A stretch of 13,605 nucleotides of DNA from Oscillospiraceae bacterium. GTDB lineage: Bacteria; Bacillota_A; Clostridia; Oscillospirales; Oscillospiraceae. Both the position numbers and the translations under genes were made by a program. Shown here piece by piece: positions 6,954-13,012 of the stretch. The stretch lies in the NCBI GenBank assembly GCA_017415945.1, contig JAFQDR010000231.1, positions 1-13,605 on the forward strand, in the 5' to 3' direction. Under the pieces are notes generated by a model. The model did no database searches. It was not told the DNA's origin and saw only the letters and a program-made list of their open reading frames with translations. The first letter of the stretch is position 1; each line of letters opens with the position of its first letter.

Positions 6954-8311
6954 ACGGAATGAGCTTATTGACCGTTGCCGCTGCCTGTGGCGGCGCATAT
7001 GTGGGGGACGCAGAGCTTGCCCTTCGTCAGCCCAACGAAATCGTCATTGACAGCCGTGTGGTCAAGGAAGGAAATCTCTTTGCTGCCCTGCCCGGAGAGA
7101 AGGTAGACGGCCACGCATTCGTGGGCAAGGCCTTTGATGCGGGTGCTGCTGCCTGTTTGGTGACCCATGTTCCCGAAGGGGAGAACCGCCCCTGTATCGT
7201 GGTGGAAGATGTTGTGGCTGCTATGGGGGATATTGCTGCGGCTTATCGCGGTACGCTGCAGATCCCCGTCATCGGCATTACGGGTTCCGTGGGCAAGACC
7301 ACTATGAAGGAAATGATCGCATCCGTTCTGGAGCAGCGTTTCAATATTCTGAAGACCGACAAGAACTACAACAATCACATGGGCGTTCCTATGACCCTTT
7401 CCCGCATCGATTCCGAGCACCGTGCCGCAGTGGTGGAAATGGGCATCAACCACTTCGGGGAAATGGAATATCTGGCGAAGATCGTCCGTCCCGATGTGGC
7501 GGTGTTTACCAATATCGGCCGCTGCCATCTGGAATATCTGGGTGATCGCTACGGGGTGCTGCTGGCAAAGACGGAAATGATGCCCTACATCAAAAAGACA
7601 GGCACTGTGTTCGTCTGCGGCGACGATGACCTGCTGGCACATTACGGCTATATGGGACTGGAAATCTTTACCTTCGGCACTAAGGAGGATTGCTATGTCC
7701 ATGCGGAAAATATTGTGGTACACGGCAAAGACGGCATTTCTTGCGACATTGTTTGTTTGGATCGTCGAATCCCCGTGACCATCAACGCTTATGGAAAGCA
7801 CATGATTTTGGCTGCTCTGGGCGCAGCTGCGGTTTGCCTGAACTTCGGCATGAGCGACAAGGACATTGCTGCAGGTATTGCGGCATACAAGCCCGTAGGG
7901 GGCAGGGCGGCAATTGTGGAAGCAGATGGCTATACGGTCATCAACGACTGCTACAACGCCAACCCCGATTCCATGAAGTCTGCCATTGAATCTCTGGCCA
8001 TGTGCCCCGGCCGTCGTGTGGCTGTGCTGGGGGATATGTATGAATTGGGCACCGAAAGCGTAAATATGCACCGTGAAATGGGTGAGGTCTGCGTGAAGGA
8101 AGGCATTGATGCCCTCATTACCTGCGGTGAGCTGGGCGCGGATATTGCGGAAGCCGCAAAGGACGCGGGGGTGACCGAAGTGACCCATTTCGCGGACTGT
8201 GAGAGCCTCGCAGCGGCGATTCGAGGCTTGGTGCGGCAGGGTGACTATGTTCTGGTAAAAGCCTCCCACGGCCTGCATTTAGAGGCTGTGGTGGATGCCC
8301 TGACTAAATGA
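6950..8311 (+). CDS. murF: UDP-MurNAc-tripeptide--D-Ala-D-Ala ligase
   Basis: MurF adds the D-Ala-D-Ala made by Ddl to the UDP-MurNAc-tripeptide, the last cytoplasmic step of precursor synthesis. The 453 residues fit the family. An N-terminal substrate domain has DSRVVKEGNLFAALPG (34-49). The central ATPase has the P-loop GITGSVGKTT (109-118), NNHMGVPMTL (141-150) and E163/H193 in the usual Mur ligase places. The C-terminal domain shows the MurF signature INDCYNANPDSMKSAI (331-346) and LGDMYELG (360-367). Near the end, KASHGLHLE takes the place of the usual K-S-R-G motif; the Arg-to-His change is mildly unusual. The ATG overlaps the ddl stop; GGAG lies 9 nt upstream inside ddl. The stop overlaps the start of the next gene. 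Confidence 0.97.
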   Translation: MNGMSLLTVAAACGGAYVGDAELALRQPNEIVIDSRVVKEGNLFAALPGEKVDGHAFVGKAFDAGAAACLVTHVPEGENRPCIVVEDVVAAMGDIAAAYRGTLQIPVIGITGSVGKTTMKEMIASVLEQRFNILKTDKNYNNHMGVPMTLSRIDSEHRAAVVEMGINHFGEMEYLAKIVRPDVAVFTNIGRCHLEYLGDRYGVLLAKTEMMPYIKKTGTVFVCGDDDLLAHYGYMGLEIFTFGTKEDCYVHAENIVVHGKDGISCDIVCLDRRIPVTINAYGKHMILAALGAAAVCLNFGMSDKDIAAGIAAYKPVGGRAAIVEADGYTVINDCYNANPDSMKSAIESLAMCPGRRVAVLGDMYELGTESVNMHREMGEVCVKEGIDALITCGELGADIAEAAKDAGVTEVTHFADCESLAAAIRGLVRQGDYVLVKASHGLHLEAVVDALTK

Positions 8312-9006
8312 GTATTATCCATGAGATTCGTTCCGCACTGATTGCCAATGGTGAGGAACGATATAAAGCTTTCCAAGGCAGCTTGGTTCCCTCACTTGAG
8401 CGTGCTACAATGCTGGGCGTCCGTGTGCCTGTCATGCGGAGGCTGGCGATGGAATTTGCAAAGCGTGAGGATATTGCTTTCTTTCTGAATGATGTGCCCC
8501 ATTTGTACTATGAGGAAAACGCGGTTCATTCCTTTCTCATTGAGCAAATCAAGGACTATGACCGCTGCATGGCTGAAACGGAGCGCTTTCTGTCCTATAT
8601 CGATAACTGGGCGGTGTGCGACTGCTTTTCTCCCAAGGTGTTCAAAAAGAATCTCCCCGCACTGTTTGAAAAGTGTAGGGAGTGGCTTGGCAGTGAGCAC
8701 ACCTATACGGTGCGGTATGGTCTTGTCATGCTACTGAAGCATTTTCTTACAGAGGAATATGCAGAGGATGCGCTGCGCATGGCGGCTGCTGTGGACAGTG
8801 AGGAGTATTATATCAATATGGCGGTGTCCTGGCTGTTTGCCGAAGCGGTGGGGAAGTACCCTGAGTTGGCAATCCCTTATCTGGAAAGACATATGTTAAA
8901 AGCTGAGGTTCATAACAAAGCTATCCAAAAATCCATTGAATCCCGACGGGTACCCGATGACACAAAGACATATCTGAAAACATTGAAACGAAGCAAAGCC
9001 CTGTGA
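8308..9006 (+). CDS. AlkD-like DNA alkylation repair protein (HEAT-repeat DNA glycosylase family)
   Basis: The 232-residue all-helical protein matches the DNA_alkylation/AlkD family, whose members excise bulky or cationic alkylated bases without flipping them. Bacillus cereus AlkD uses W109, D113, R148 and W187. Here NWAVCD gives W101 and D105 with the same spacing, R136 sits at a matching distance and W175 follows, so the catalytic pocket appears intact. This correspondence is from memory, not an alignment. Helical repeats run through most of the length, with the basic C-terminal tail (KTLKRSK) as a possible DNA contact. The ATG overlaps the murF stop (ATGA), so it is very probably translated from the ddl-murF mRNA. 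A repair enzyme has no obvious place in wall synthesis; the pairing may only reflect shared expression. No clear terminator follows it. Confidence 0.86.
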   Translation: MSIIHEIRSALIANGEERYKAFQGSLVPSLERATMLGVRVPVMRRLAMEFAKREDIAFFLNDVPHLYYEENAVHSFLIEQIKDYDRCMAETERFLSYIDNWAVCDCFSPKVFKKNLPALFEKCREWLGSEHTYTVRYGLVMLLKHFLTEEYAEDALRMAAAVDSEEYYINMAVSWLFAEAVGKYPELAIPYLERHMLKAEVHNKAIQKSIESRRVPDDTKTYLKTLKRSKAL

Positions 9007-9025
9007 GTGAATCACGGGGATTTCG

Positions 9026-9054
9026 TTGCGTGGGATGTTTTGCCATGGTATAAT
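9026..9054 (+). promoter_or_regulatory. Sigma-A promoter of the small membrane protein gene
   Basis: TTGCGT (9026-9031) and a perfect TATAAT (9049-9054) lie 17 nt apart, with TGG directly before the -10. The leader would be about 20 nt to the ATG at 9083. The promoter separates this gene from the wall/repair operon. Confidence 0.82.
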
Positions 9055-9082
9055 AAAAGAATAACGTATAGGAGGTTGTGCT

Positions 9083-9544
9083 ATGAATTGGAAGACGATT
9101 TGGCGTGTGCCTGCCATTTCAATTATCGGTGGATACATCGGCTGGTATGCTTTGGTATATCTTTTGACCTTTACGCATGTGGTACAGCCGGACGGAACTG
9201 TTATATCGGATTACGGACGACAGGTAATCATTTATTTCGTGTATACGGTTTTGTTTGTCGGCATTACGGGTGTTCTCTTTCTGCGTAAAATGAGCAGAAA
9301 AGAAATATTTTGGTCTTCCACAGTGGTCGTTGCGCTTGCTTTACTACTTACGACAATCTCCCATTTGGTTGGGCCCATCAGCGGAACTACAGCTGCCGGT
9401 ATGATTTATATTACAATGCCCTTTGAATGGATGGATCTTCCTGTTACGCTCATTCATTATTTTACGGGAGACTATCCTTTGATCGCCTTCGTGCTGCGGG
9501 CTTTCATGCCATATTTGTTTGTATTGTTTGGAGAAAGCAAATAA
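9083..9544 (+). CDS. Hypothetical four-helix membrane protein
   Basis: I do not recognise this 153-residue protein. Hydrophobicity shows four likely membrane helices at about 9-30, 48-67, 76-97 and 131-149, with short loops. One loop is polar (PDGTVISDYGRQ, 36-47) and one is basic (RKMSRKE, 68-74), which suggests the 68-74 loop faces the cytoplasm. The 98-130 segment (SGTTAAG, MPFEWMDLP) is longer and semi-hydrophobic. There is no enzyme motif or transporter signature. An ideal GGAGGT sits 7 nt upstream of the ATG, and the gene has its own promoter and terminator, so it is a real single-gene unit. It could be a small stress or envelope protein; no function is claimed. Confidence 0.82.
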   Translation: MNWKTIWRVPAISIIGGYIGWYALVYLLTFTHVVQPDGTVISDYGRQVIIYFVYTVLFVGITGVLFLRKMSRKEIFWSSTVVVALALLLTTISHLVGPISGTTAAGMIYITMPFEWMDLPVTLIHYFTGDYPLIAFVLRAFMPYLFVLFGESK

Positions 9545-9573
9545 AAAACGGACGAGGAATCGTCCGTTTTTTT
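9543..9573. terminator. Bidirectional intrinsic terminator
   Basis: AAAAAACGGACGA (9543-9555) pairs with TCGTCCGTTTTTT across a GGAA loop, with long A- and T-runs on either side. It begins inside the stop codon of the membrane protein gene. It also reaches the first base of the ZIP transporter's stop codon, so one hairpin ends both convergent genes. Confidence 0.95.
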
Positions 9574-10349
9574 CATCCCAGTGCCACATCCAAAATCATC
9601 ATCAAGGAGAAGCCGAATGCAAACAGCAGTACGGGAATGTTGGAGTGTTCCCCCTCGCTCATTTCGGGGATCAGTTCTTCAACGACCACATACATCATAG
9701 AGCCTGCGGCGAAGGACAGCAGCCAAGGCAGTACGGGGACGATGAGATTAGCAGCGGCGATGGTCAGCAGAGCACCGATTGGCTCTACGATACCGCTGAA
9801 GACTCCCAAACCAAAGGCTTTGTGCTTGCTGATGCCGGCAGAGCGCAGAGGCATGGACAGTACCGCACCTTCGGGGAAGTTCTGGATGGCGATGCCGATG
9901 GACAGTGCCAGCGCGGCTGCGACGGATATTTCACCGTTTCCGCTGATAAGCCCTGCATAAACTACACCAACAGCCATGCCCTCGGGAACATTGTGGATGG
10001 TCATTGCAAGCATGAGCATGGCATCTCTGCCCAGCTTGGAGACGGGGCCTTCTGTTTTATCACTGAACATATGTAAGTGAGGAATGAGCTTATCCAGCAG
10101 AAGCAGGAACAGGATACCTGCCCAGAAGCCGCCTGCGGCAGGGACAAAGGCGAATTTTCCCATATGCTCCGAATAATTCATAGCGGGGATCAGCAGGCTC
10201 CAAATGGATGCCGCTACCATGACACCTGCGGCAAAGCCCGTCAGCCCTTTTTGTACCGAGCGATTGAGCTCGCCCTTCATCAAATATACACAGGCAGCCC
10301 CCAATGCGGTGCCCAAAAAAGGTATCAGGATCCCATAGAATACGGTCAT
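9573..10349 (-). CDS. ZIP-family divalent metal transporter
   Basis: The 258-residue membrane protein imports zinc and/or other divalent metals (iron, manganese) across the plasma membrane. Eight hydrophobic segments can be traced. Metal-site motifs are complete: HNVPEG in helix 4 (H119, N120, E123), QNFPEG in helix 5 (Q156, N157, E160) and EELIPE in helix 6 (E224, E225). A His-containing loop (DKLIPHLHMF, 86-95) precedes helix 4. The motifs fit the ZupT/GufA branch; selectivity cannot be read from them. The start is ATG 10349 because AAAGGAGG lies 8 nt upstream; a longer in-frame start at 10430 would lie upstream of the promoter. The gene is monocistronic and divergent from the hydrolase gene. 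I see no Zur- or MntR-like operator around its promoter. Confidence 0.93.
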   Translation of the reverse strand: MTVFYGILIPFLGTALGAACVYLMKGELNRSVQKGLTGFAAGVMVAASIWSLLIPAMNYSEHMGKFAFVPAAGGFWAGILFLLLLDKLIPHLHMFSDKTEGPVSKLGRDAMLMLAMTIHNVPEGMAVGVVYAGLISGNGEISVAAALALSIGIAIQNFPEGAVLSMPLRSAGISKHKAFGLGVFSGIVEPIGALLTIAAANLIVPVLPWLLSFAAGSMMYVVVEELIPEMSEGEHSNIPVLLFAFGFSLMMILDVALG

Positions 10350-10386
10350 GCGGATTGCCTCCTTTACGTTAACTCTTACTGACCAT

Positions 10387-10415
10387 AGTATACTGGCAAT
10401 GAAAGAATATGTCAA
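10387..10415 (-). promoter_or_regulatory. Near-consensus sigma-A promoter of the ZIP gene
   Basis: On the minus strand a perfect TTGACA (10410-10415) and TATACT (10387-10392) are separated by 17 nt. This is among the strongest promoters in the window. The leader is about 30 nt. Confidence 0.88.
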
Positions 10416-10447
10416 TACTAATAATAACAATTCCTAATAAGGCTGTA

Positions 10448-10475
10448 TTGACTTTAATCAATCAAGTTGTATAAT
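10448..10475 (+). promoter_or_regulatory. Sigma-A promoter of the alpha/beta hydrolase gene
   Basis: TTGACT (10448-10453) and a perfect TATAAT (10470-10475) are 16 nt apart. AAGGGGTG follows just before the ATG at 10496, giving a very short leader of about 15 nt. Confidence 0.85.
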
Positions 10476-10495
10476 GAAGAAAAAGGGGTGATGAG

Positions 10496-11308
10496 ATGGA
10501 ACTGACAATGAAACGATACAGCACTGCCTATGGAGACATCTGCTATTGGGTCAGCCTTGGTTCTAAGGATGCAAAGTGGCTGGTGTTTTTGCCCGGTTTG
10601 AGTGCAGACCACGATTTGTTTGAAAAGCAAATTGAGGATTTGTCCGATACATACAACTGCTTTGTGTGGGATGCGCCCTGTCATGGACTTTCCAGACCTT
10701 TTGAGAAGCGCTTTGATATGTTCGATATGGCCGAATATCTCCATGAGATTTTCACTGTTGAAGGTATTGTTCAGCCTGTGCTGATCGGCCAGTCCTTGGG
10801 CGGCTATATTGCGCAGGTATATATGCAGCGGTATCCCGATTCTGTCAGCGGCTATATTTCCATTGACTCCTGTCCCTTGAAGCGAAAATACTATTCTTGG
10901 TGGGAAATCGCCTTGATGAAGCACACCAAGTGGATGTATATGAGCATACCTTGGAAGCTGCTGCTTTGGTGGGGGATCATGGGCACTGCTACCACGGAAT
11001 ACGGACGAGCCATCATGCGCAAGGCATGGTCGGTCTACGATAAGACAGAGTTCTGCGAGCTTGCGGACTTTGGCTATCGTATTTTAATGGAAGCGGTGGA
11101 AGCGGAACTTTCCTATGACATCAACTGTCCCGCACTTCTGATCTGCGGGGAAAAGGATATGGCGGGCTCTGCCAAGAGCTATAATCGCCGATGGACAAAG
11201 CAGGACGGCATTCCTCTTGTTTGGATCAAAAATGCAGGTCACAATTCCAATACGGATGCACCCGATGAAGTGAACAAGCTAATACGAGATTTTTGCTCCA
11301 AATTATAA
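10496..11308 (+). CDS. Alpha/beta-fold hydrolase
   Basis: The 270-residue cytoplasmic protein has the full alpha/beta-hydrolase plan. FLPGLSADHD (31-40) is the oxyanion strand region and WDAPCHGLS (58-66) the second strand loop. GQSLGG (98-103) is the nucleophile elbow with S100. A cap segment rich in Trp and Tyr spans 131-170. The acid is D221 in CGEKD and the base is H249 in NAGHNSN. It probably hydrolyses or transfers an ester or related bond; the substrate is unknown, although the aromatic, Trp-rich cap suggests a hydrophobic one. The ATG has AGGGGTG 5-6 nt upstream. It stands alone between its own promoter and a strong terminator, divergent from the ZIP transporter. It could be annotated as a lipase, proline iminopeptidase-like or carboxylesterase; I would not go beyond the fold. 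Confidence 0.87.
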   Translation: MELTMKRYSTAYGDICYWVSLGSKDAKWLVFLPGLSADHDLFEKQIEDLSDTYNCFVWDAPCHGLSRPFEKRFDMFDMAEYLHEIFTVEGIVQPVLIGQSLGGYIAQVYMQRYPDSVSGYISIDSCPLKRKYYSWWEIALMKHTKWMYMSIPWKLLLWWGIMGTATTEYGRAIMRKAWSVYDKTEFCELADFGYRILMEAVEAELSYDINCPALLICGEKDMAGSAKSYNRRWTKQDGIPLVWIKNAGHNSNTDAPDEVNKLIRDFCSKL

Positions 11309-11337
11309 AAAGCAGTTCGGTTTTCCGAACTGCTTTT
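11308..11337 (+). terminator. Intrinsic terminator of the hydrolase gene (also usable from bofA side)
   Basis: AAAAGCAGTTCGG (11308-11320) and CCGAACTGCTTTT (11325-11337) form a 13-bp perfect stem with a TTTT loop, immediately after the stop codon. On the minus strand it likewise ends in TTTT, so it can end the yaaL-bofA transcript too. Confidence 0.93.
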
Positions 11338-11351
11338 GCAGTATGTAGGGA

Positions 11352-11606
11352 TTACAGGAGGTATTTCAGAAGGAGCAGCAGCACCACACCGGGGGCTCCG
11401 AAGATGCCTACCACCAAGGCATTGAACCAGTTGATGCCCAGAGACAGTCCCACAAGGCCGCCTACGAAGTTCAGCAGGAACAGAACCACAAAGCCTACAA
11501 GCGCATTGATGAGCATTTTTGCGGCGAAGCGGATGGGGGCGGTCAGCAGCTTGAGGATCAAAAAGACGGCAAGAACTGCGATCAAAACAATGGCAATCAT
11601 TTCCAT
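11352..11606 (-). CDS. bofA: BofA-family pro-sigma-K processing regulator homologue
   Basis: The 84-residue membrane protein matches the BofA family. In Bacillus, BofA sits in the outer forespore membrane and holds the SpoIVFB protease inactive until pro-sigma-K must be cleaved. Two hydrophobic stretches (about 3-22 and 33-55) are followed by the family hallmark: LGINWFNALVVGIFGAPGVV (56-75) and a hydrophobic LLLLLKYLL end. The start is ATG 11606, as AAAGGA lies 9 nt upstream; an ATG two codons later is too far from it. It follows the DUF2508 gene by 16 nt, the same order as yaaL-bofA in Bacillus. The presence of the gene suggests a sporulating lineage, though BofA-like proteins also occur outside strict sigma-K control in Clostridia. 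Confidence 0.87.
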   Translation of the reverse strand: MEMIAIVLIAVLAVFLILKLLTAPIRFAAKMLINALVGFVVLFLLNFVGGLVGLSLGINWFNALVVGIFGAPGVVLLLLLKYLL

Positions 11607-11622
11607 ATATGTATCATTCCTT

Positions 11623-11841
11623 TCAGCTTGTCTCAAAGCTTTTTAAACATTTGAGAGTGTAATCGTATCGTGCCATGACGGCGTTCATTTCGTAAATGCA
11701 GGCATCCACCTGAACAGGGTCTGTGAGGCTGTCGAAACGGTCATACAGCTCGTCCAAGGATGCGTGTAGGGAAAATGCTTCGCTGCGCAGACGGGATAGC
11801 TCCTCGTTGCGGGCACGTTTGGCTTTACGTTGAAGTGACAT
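11623..11841 (-). CDS. DUF2508 (YaaL-like) small protein
   Basis: The 72-residue acidic-basic helical protein fits the DUF2508/YaaL family. The family core (T-D-P, then D-x2-I-Y-E, then R-Y-x-Y-L) is seen as LTDPVQVDACIYEMNAVMAR (39-58) and YDYTLKCLK (59-67). The N-terminus is strongly basic (MSLQRKAKRARNEE). Two amphipathic helices are likely; no enzyme residue is evident and the family function is unknown. GGAGG lies 7 nt upstream of ATG 11841. In Bacillus the gene lies between recR and bofA; here bofA follows but no recR precedes it. The reading frame stays open upstream to 12228, but that stretch runs across the opposite-strand leader and lacks a start signal. Confidence 0.83.
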   Translation of the reverse strand: MSLQRKAKRARNEELSRLRSEAFSLHASLDELYDRFDSLTDPVQVDACIYEMNAVMARYDYTLKCLKSFETS

Positions 11842-11889
11842 GGAAAAACCTCCTATGGCTTTTCCGTATATTGTATGCATGACCATACT

Positions 11890-11918
11890 AAAATAAACAA
11901 GTTTGGAGAAAATTGCAA
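11890..11918 (-). promoter_or_regulatory. Candidate promoter of yaaL-bofA
   Basis: TTGCAA (11913-11918) and TATTTT (11890-11895) on the minus strand are 17 nt apart, each matching 4/6. A sporulation-specific sigma factor could instead be used; I cannot tell. Confidence 0.33.
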
Positions 11919-11946
11919 GAGATAAATGATGAACTTTTCGCCATAC

Positions 11947-11952
11947 TATAAT
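11947..11952 (+). promoter_or_regulatory. -10 box of the structured leader/microprotein unit
   Basis: A perfect TATAAT is present, but no good -35 box lies 16-18 nt upstream (AAATGA, AATGAT). An activator or a weak basal promoter is possible. Transcription would begin near 11959. Confidence 0.45.
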
Positions 11953-12109
11953 CAGACAGCAAAAATCCCGCATTTGTGATGGTGATTGTGTGCGACAAAG
12001 TGTGTAGGAACTGCGGGTGCCATGGCTGTCAGGAATATTCCGACGCTGCCGGAATGCTTGATATTTCGGCGGCTGAAATAAGGGGCACTGTGTAATGCAG
12101 TGCCCTTTT
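11953..12109 (+). ncRNA. Structured leader RNA ending in an intrinsic terminator (attenuator-like)
   Basis: Starting just after the TATAAT, this segment has a closing stem CCCGCA (11967-11972)/TGCGGG (12012-12017). Two mutually exclusive hairpins follow: ATTCCG/CGGAAT (12037-12042/12050-12055) or GCTGCCG/CGGCGGC (12045-12051/12067-12073). Then comes an 11-bp terminator. The terminator stops just before the ribosome site of a 26-codon gene, the layout of a riboswitch or attenuator. No known riboswitch consensus was recognised. A Cys-rich 38-codon frame (11979-12095) lies inside it and could be a leader peptide, but it has no ribosome site. A stand-alone small RNA is equally possible. Confidence 0.45.
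12080..12109 (+). terminator. Intrinsic terminator upstream of the microprotein gene
   Basis: AAGGGGCACTG (12080-12090) pairs with CAGTGCCCTTT (12098-12108), with one G-U pair and a 7-nt loop, running into TTTT (12106-12109). It sits between the leader and the GAGGAG of the next small gene, so it would control read-through into that gene. Confidence 0.75.
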
Positions 12110-12124
12110 GGCTGAGGAGAGACT

Positions 12125-12205
12125 ATGTGGATCATTTCTATGAATATTTGGCCTCTGATCGGGGTGTTTGCCGTACTGTATTTGCTGTGGCTGATTTTAC
12201 AATAA
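12125..12205 (+). CDS. Putative 26-residue single-span membrane microprotein
   Basis: The ATG at 12125 has GAGGAG 5 nt upstream, and the 26 codons end in TAA. Nearly the whole peptide is hydrophobic. It begins MWIISMNIWP and continues with a 16-residue stretch (LIGVFAVLYLLWLILQ), containing three Trp and no charged residue at all. That fits one membrane helix. Candidates by size are a small subunit of a membrane complex (KdpF- or CydX-like) or a type I toxin, but neither sequence pattern is matched. Type I toxins usually have charged ends, which are missing here. It lies behind an attenuator-like leader and before the convergent gamma-carbonic-anhydrase gene. Evidence is the ribosome site, composition and position only. 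Confidence 0.5.
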   Translation: MWIISMNIWPLIGVFAVLYLLWLILQ

Positions 12206-12233
12206 AAGCTCCCGAGTTTGCATAACACGGGAG
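12203..12233 (-). terminator. Terminator of the gamma-carbonic-anhydrase-family gene
   Basis: CTCCCG (12209-12214) and CGGGAG (12228-12233) form a stem with a 13-nt loop. On the minus strand it is followed by CTTTTA, a weak U-run. It begins at the stop codon of the opposite microprotein gene. Confidence 0.6.
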
Positions 12234-12240
12234 AAAGAAA

Positions 12241-12723
12241 TTATGTGTTTTTCTTGAATGCTTGTTCGGAGAGTCTCAAATAGGTTTCTTCGTTTTCGGC
12301 GATATCATCCAAATGTGCCTGCTTGACTTCACCGATGATCTTGGCGGGTACACCCACAGCCACACAGTCGTCGGGAATGATGTCATTTTCCCTGACTACA
12401 GCGCCTGCGCCGATGACGCAATTGCTGCCGATGACCGCACCTGTAAGAACGATGGCACCCATGCCGATCATGGTATGGTCACCGATGGTGCAGCCGTGGA
12501 CGATGGCTCCGTGACCGATGGTGCAGCCTTCCCCAACAGTGGTTTGGGAATGGAAAATGCAGTTGTCTTGAACGTTGGTGCGGGCGCCGATGTGGATTTT
12601 TCCCGCATCCCCGCGGATGACCGTGCCGTACCAGATGTTGACTCGATCCTCCAGCTCAACATCTCCCACTACCGTGGCATTGGGGGCGATATAGACAGTA
12701 CCGTGCTTGATAACACTGCTCAT
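12241..12723 (-). CDS. Gamma-carbonic-anhydrase family protein (YrdA/PaaY/CaiE-like hexapeptide repeat)
   Basis: The 160-residue protein is a left-handed beta-helix, with hexapeptide repeats running from about 12 to 128 (VGDVELED, IGARTNV, IGHGAIV, IGMGAIV, IGSNCVIGAGAVV) and a C-terminal helix (137-158). The zinc ligands of Methanosarcina Cam (H81, H117, H122) correspond to H58 (IFHS), H71 and H76 (GHGAIVHGC), with R37, D39 and Q52 as the matching trimer/active-site residues. The metal site therefore seems complete. The family forms trimers; some members hydrate CO2 and others have no measurable activity, so carbonic anhydrase activity is not certain. The acidic loop with the Cam proton-shuttle Glu is absent, as in YrdA-type proteins. 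AAAGAGG lies 6 nt before ATG 12723. Single-gene unit. Confidence 0.91.
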   Translation of the reverse strand: MSSVIKHGTVYIAPNATVVGDVELEDRVNIWYGTVIRGDAGKIHIGARTNVQDNCIFHSQTTVGEGCTIGHGAIVHGCTIGDHTMIGMGAIVLTGAVIGSNCVIGAGAVVRENDIIPDDCVAVGVPAKIIGEVKQAHLDDIAENEETYLRLSEQAFKKNT

Positions 12724-12752
12724 AACATACCTCTTTCGATATTGATTGACTT

Positions 12753-12758
12753 AGTATA
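12753..12758 (-). promoter_or_regulatory. -10 box of the gamma-carbonic-anhydrase-family gene
   Basis: TATACT on the minus strand lies 30 nt upstream of the ATG. The -35 position (TAGCTT) is poor, so the promoter is only partly supported. Confidence 0.4.
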
Positions 12759-12816
12759 CCCCGAAACCAAGGGAAAAGCTACAGAAAAGAGATGGATTTT
12801 ACATTATTTTTCGGTT

Positions 12817-12845
12817 TCGACAAAATTCGACAGATTTCGTATAGG
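12817..12845 (+). promoter_or_regulatory. Promoter of the candidate non-coding RNA
   Basis: TCGACA (12817-12822; 5/6) and TATAGG (12840-12845; 4/6) are separated by 17 nt. The predicted start near 12852 coincides with the left boundary of the structured segment that follows. Confidence 0.5.
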
Positions 12846-12851
12846 GAGGAA

Positions 12852-13012
12852 TGTACACTGTGACTGTGGGGGCAGGCCGTCTCACTAACGTCAGAAAGGC
12901 TTTGGCAACGGCGAGCCCAAAGCATCTAACTGTTCCCACGTTTTTTGACGGAGATCTCTCCGAAGGAAGCGGTGCACGAAACTGCCCTTTGGATAGATTC
13001 TCCGTCCTTTTT
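12852..13012 (+). ncRNA. Candidate ~160-nt non-coding RNA with two elaborate hairpins
   Basis: Domain 1 pairs GTGGG-GG-CAG (12866-12875) with CTG-TT-CCCAC (12930-12939), enclosing GCTTTGG/CCAAAGC (12899-12905/12917-12923), and runs into T6 (12941-12946). Domain 2 is a rod: GACGGAGA/TCTCCGTC (12947-12954/12999-13006), CCGAAGG/CCTTTGG (12960-12966/12986-12992) and GCGGT/ACTGC (12969-12973/12981-12985), followed by C and T5. Two pairs in domain 2 are G-U on the plus strand and would be mismatches on the minus strand, supporting plus-strand transcription. A promoter precedes it. Size and rod shape recall 6S RNA, but I cannot identify the family. Alternatively it is a double-terminator leader that ends before ppdK's own terminator. 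Confidence 0.5.

Noticed and set aside
6965..8278. A 437-codon open frame on the minus strand opposite murF (and a similar one, 5886-6998, opposite ddl)
   Set aside because: The plus-strand products are unmistakable Ddl and MurF with all motifs. The antisense products look like codon-bias shadows rich in His and Gln.
11842..12228. An upstream extension of the yaaL frame (201 codons in total)
   Set aside because: The DUF2508 homology and ideal GGAGG start at 11841. The extension is Cys/His-rich, lacks a start signal and lies antisense to the structured leader.
12962..12970. GAAGGAAGC in the candidate RNA, reminiscent of the SRP RNA tip
   Set aside because: The flanking bases do not form the symmetric SRP domain IV; the segment fits the rod of the 12947-13006 hairpin instead.
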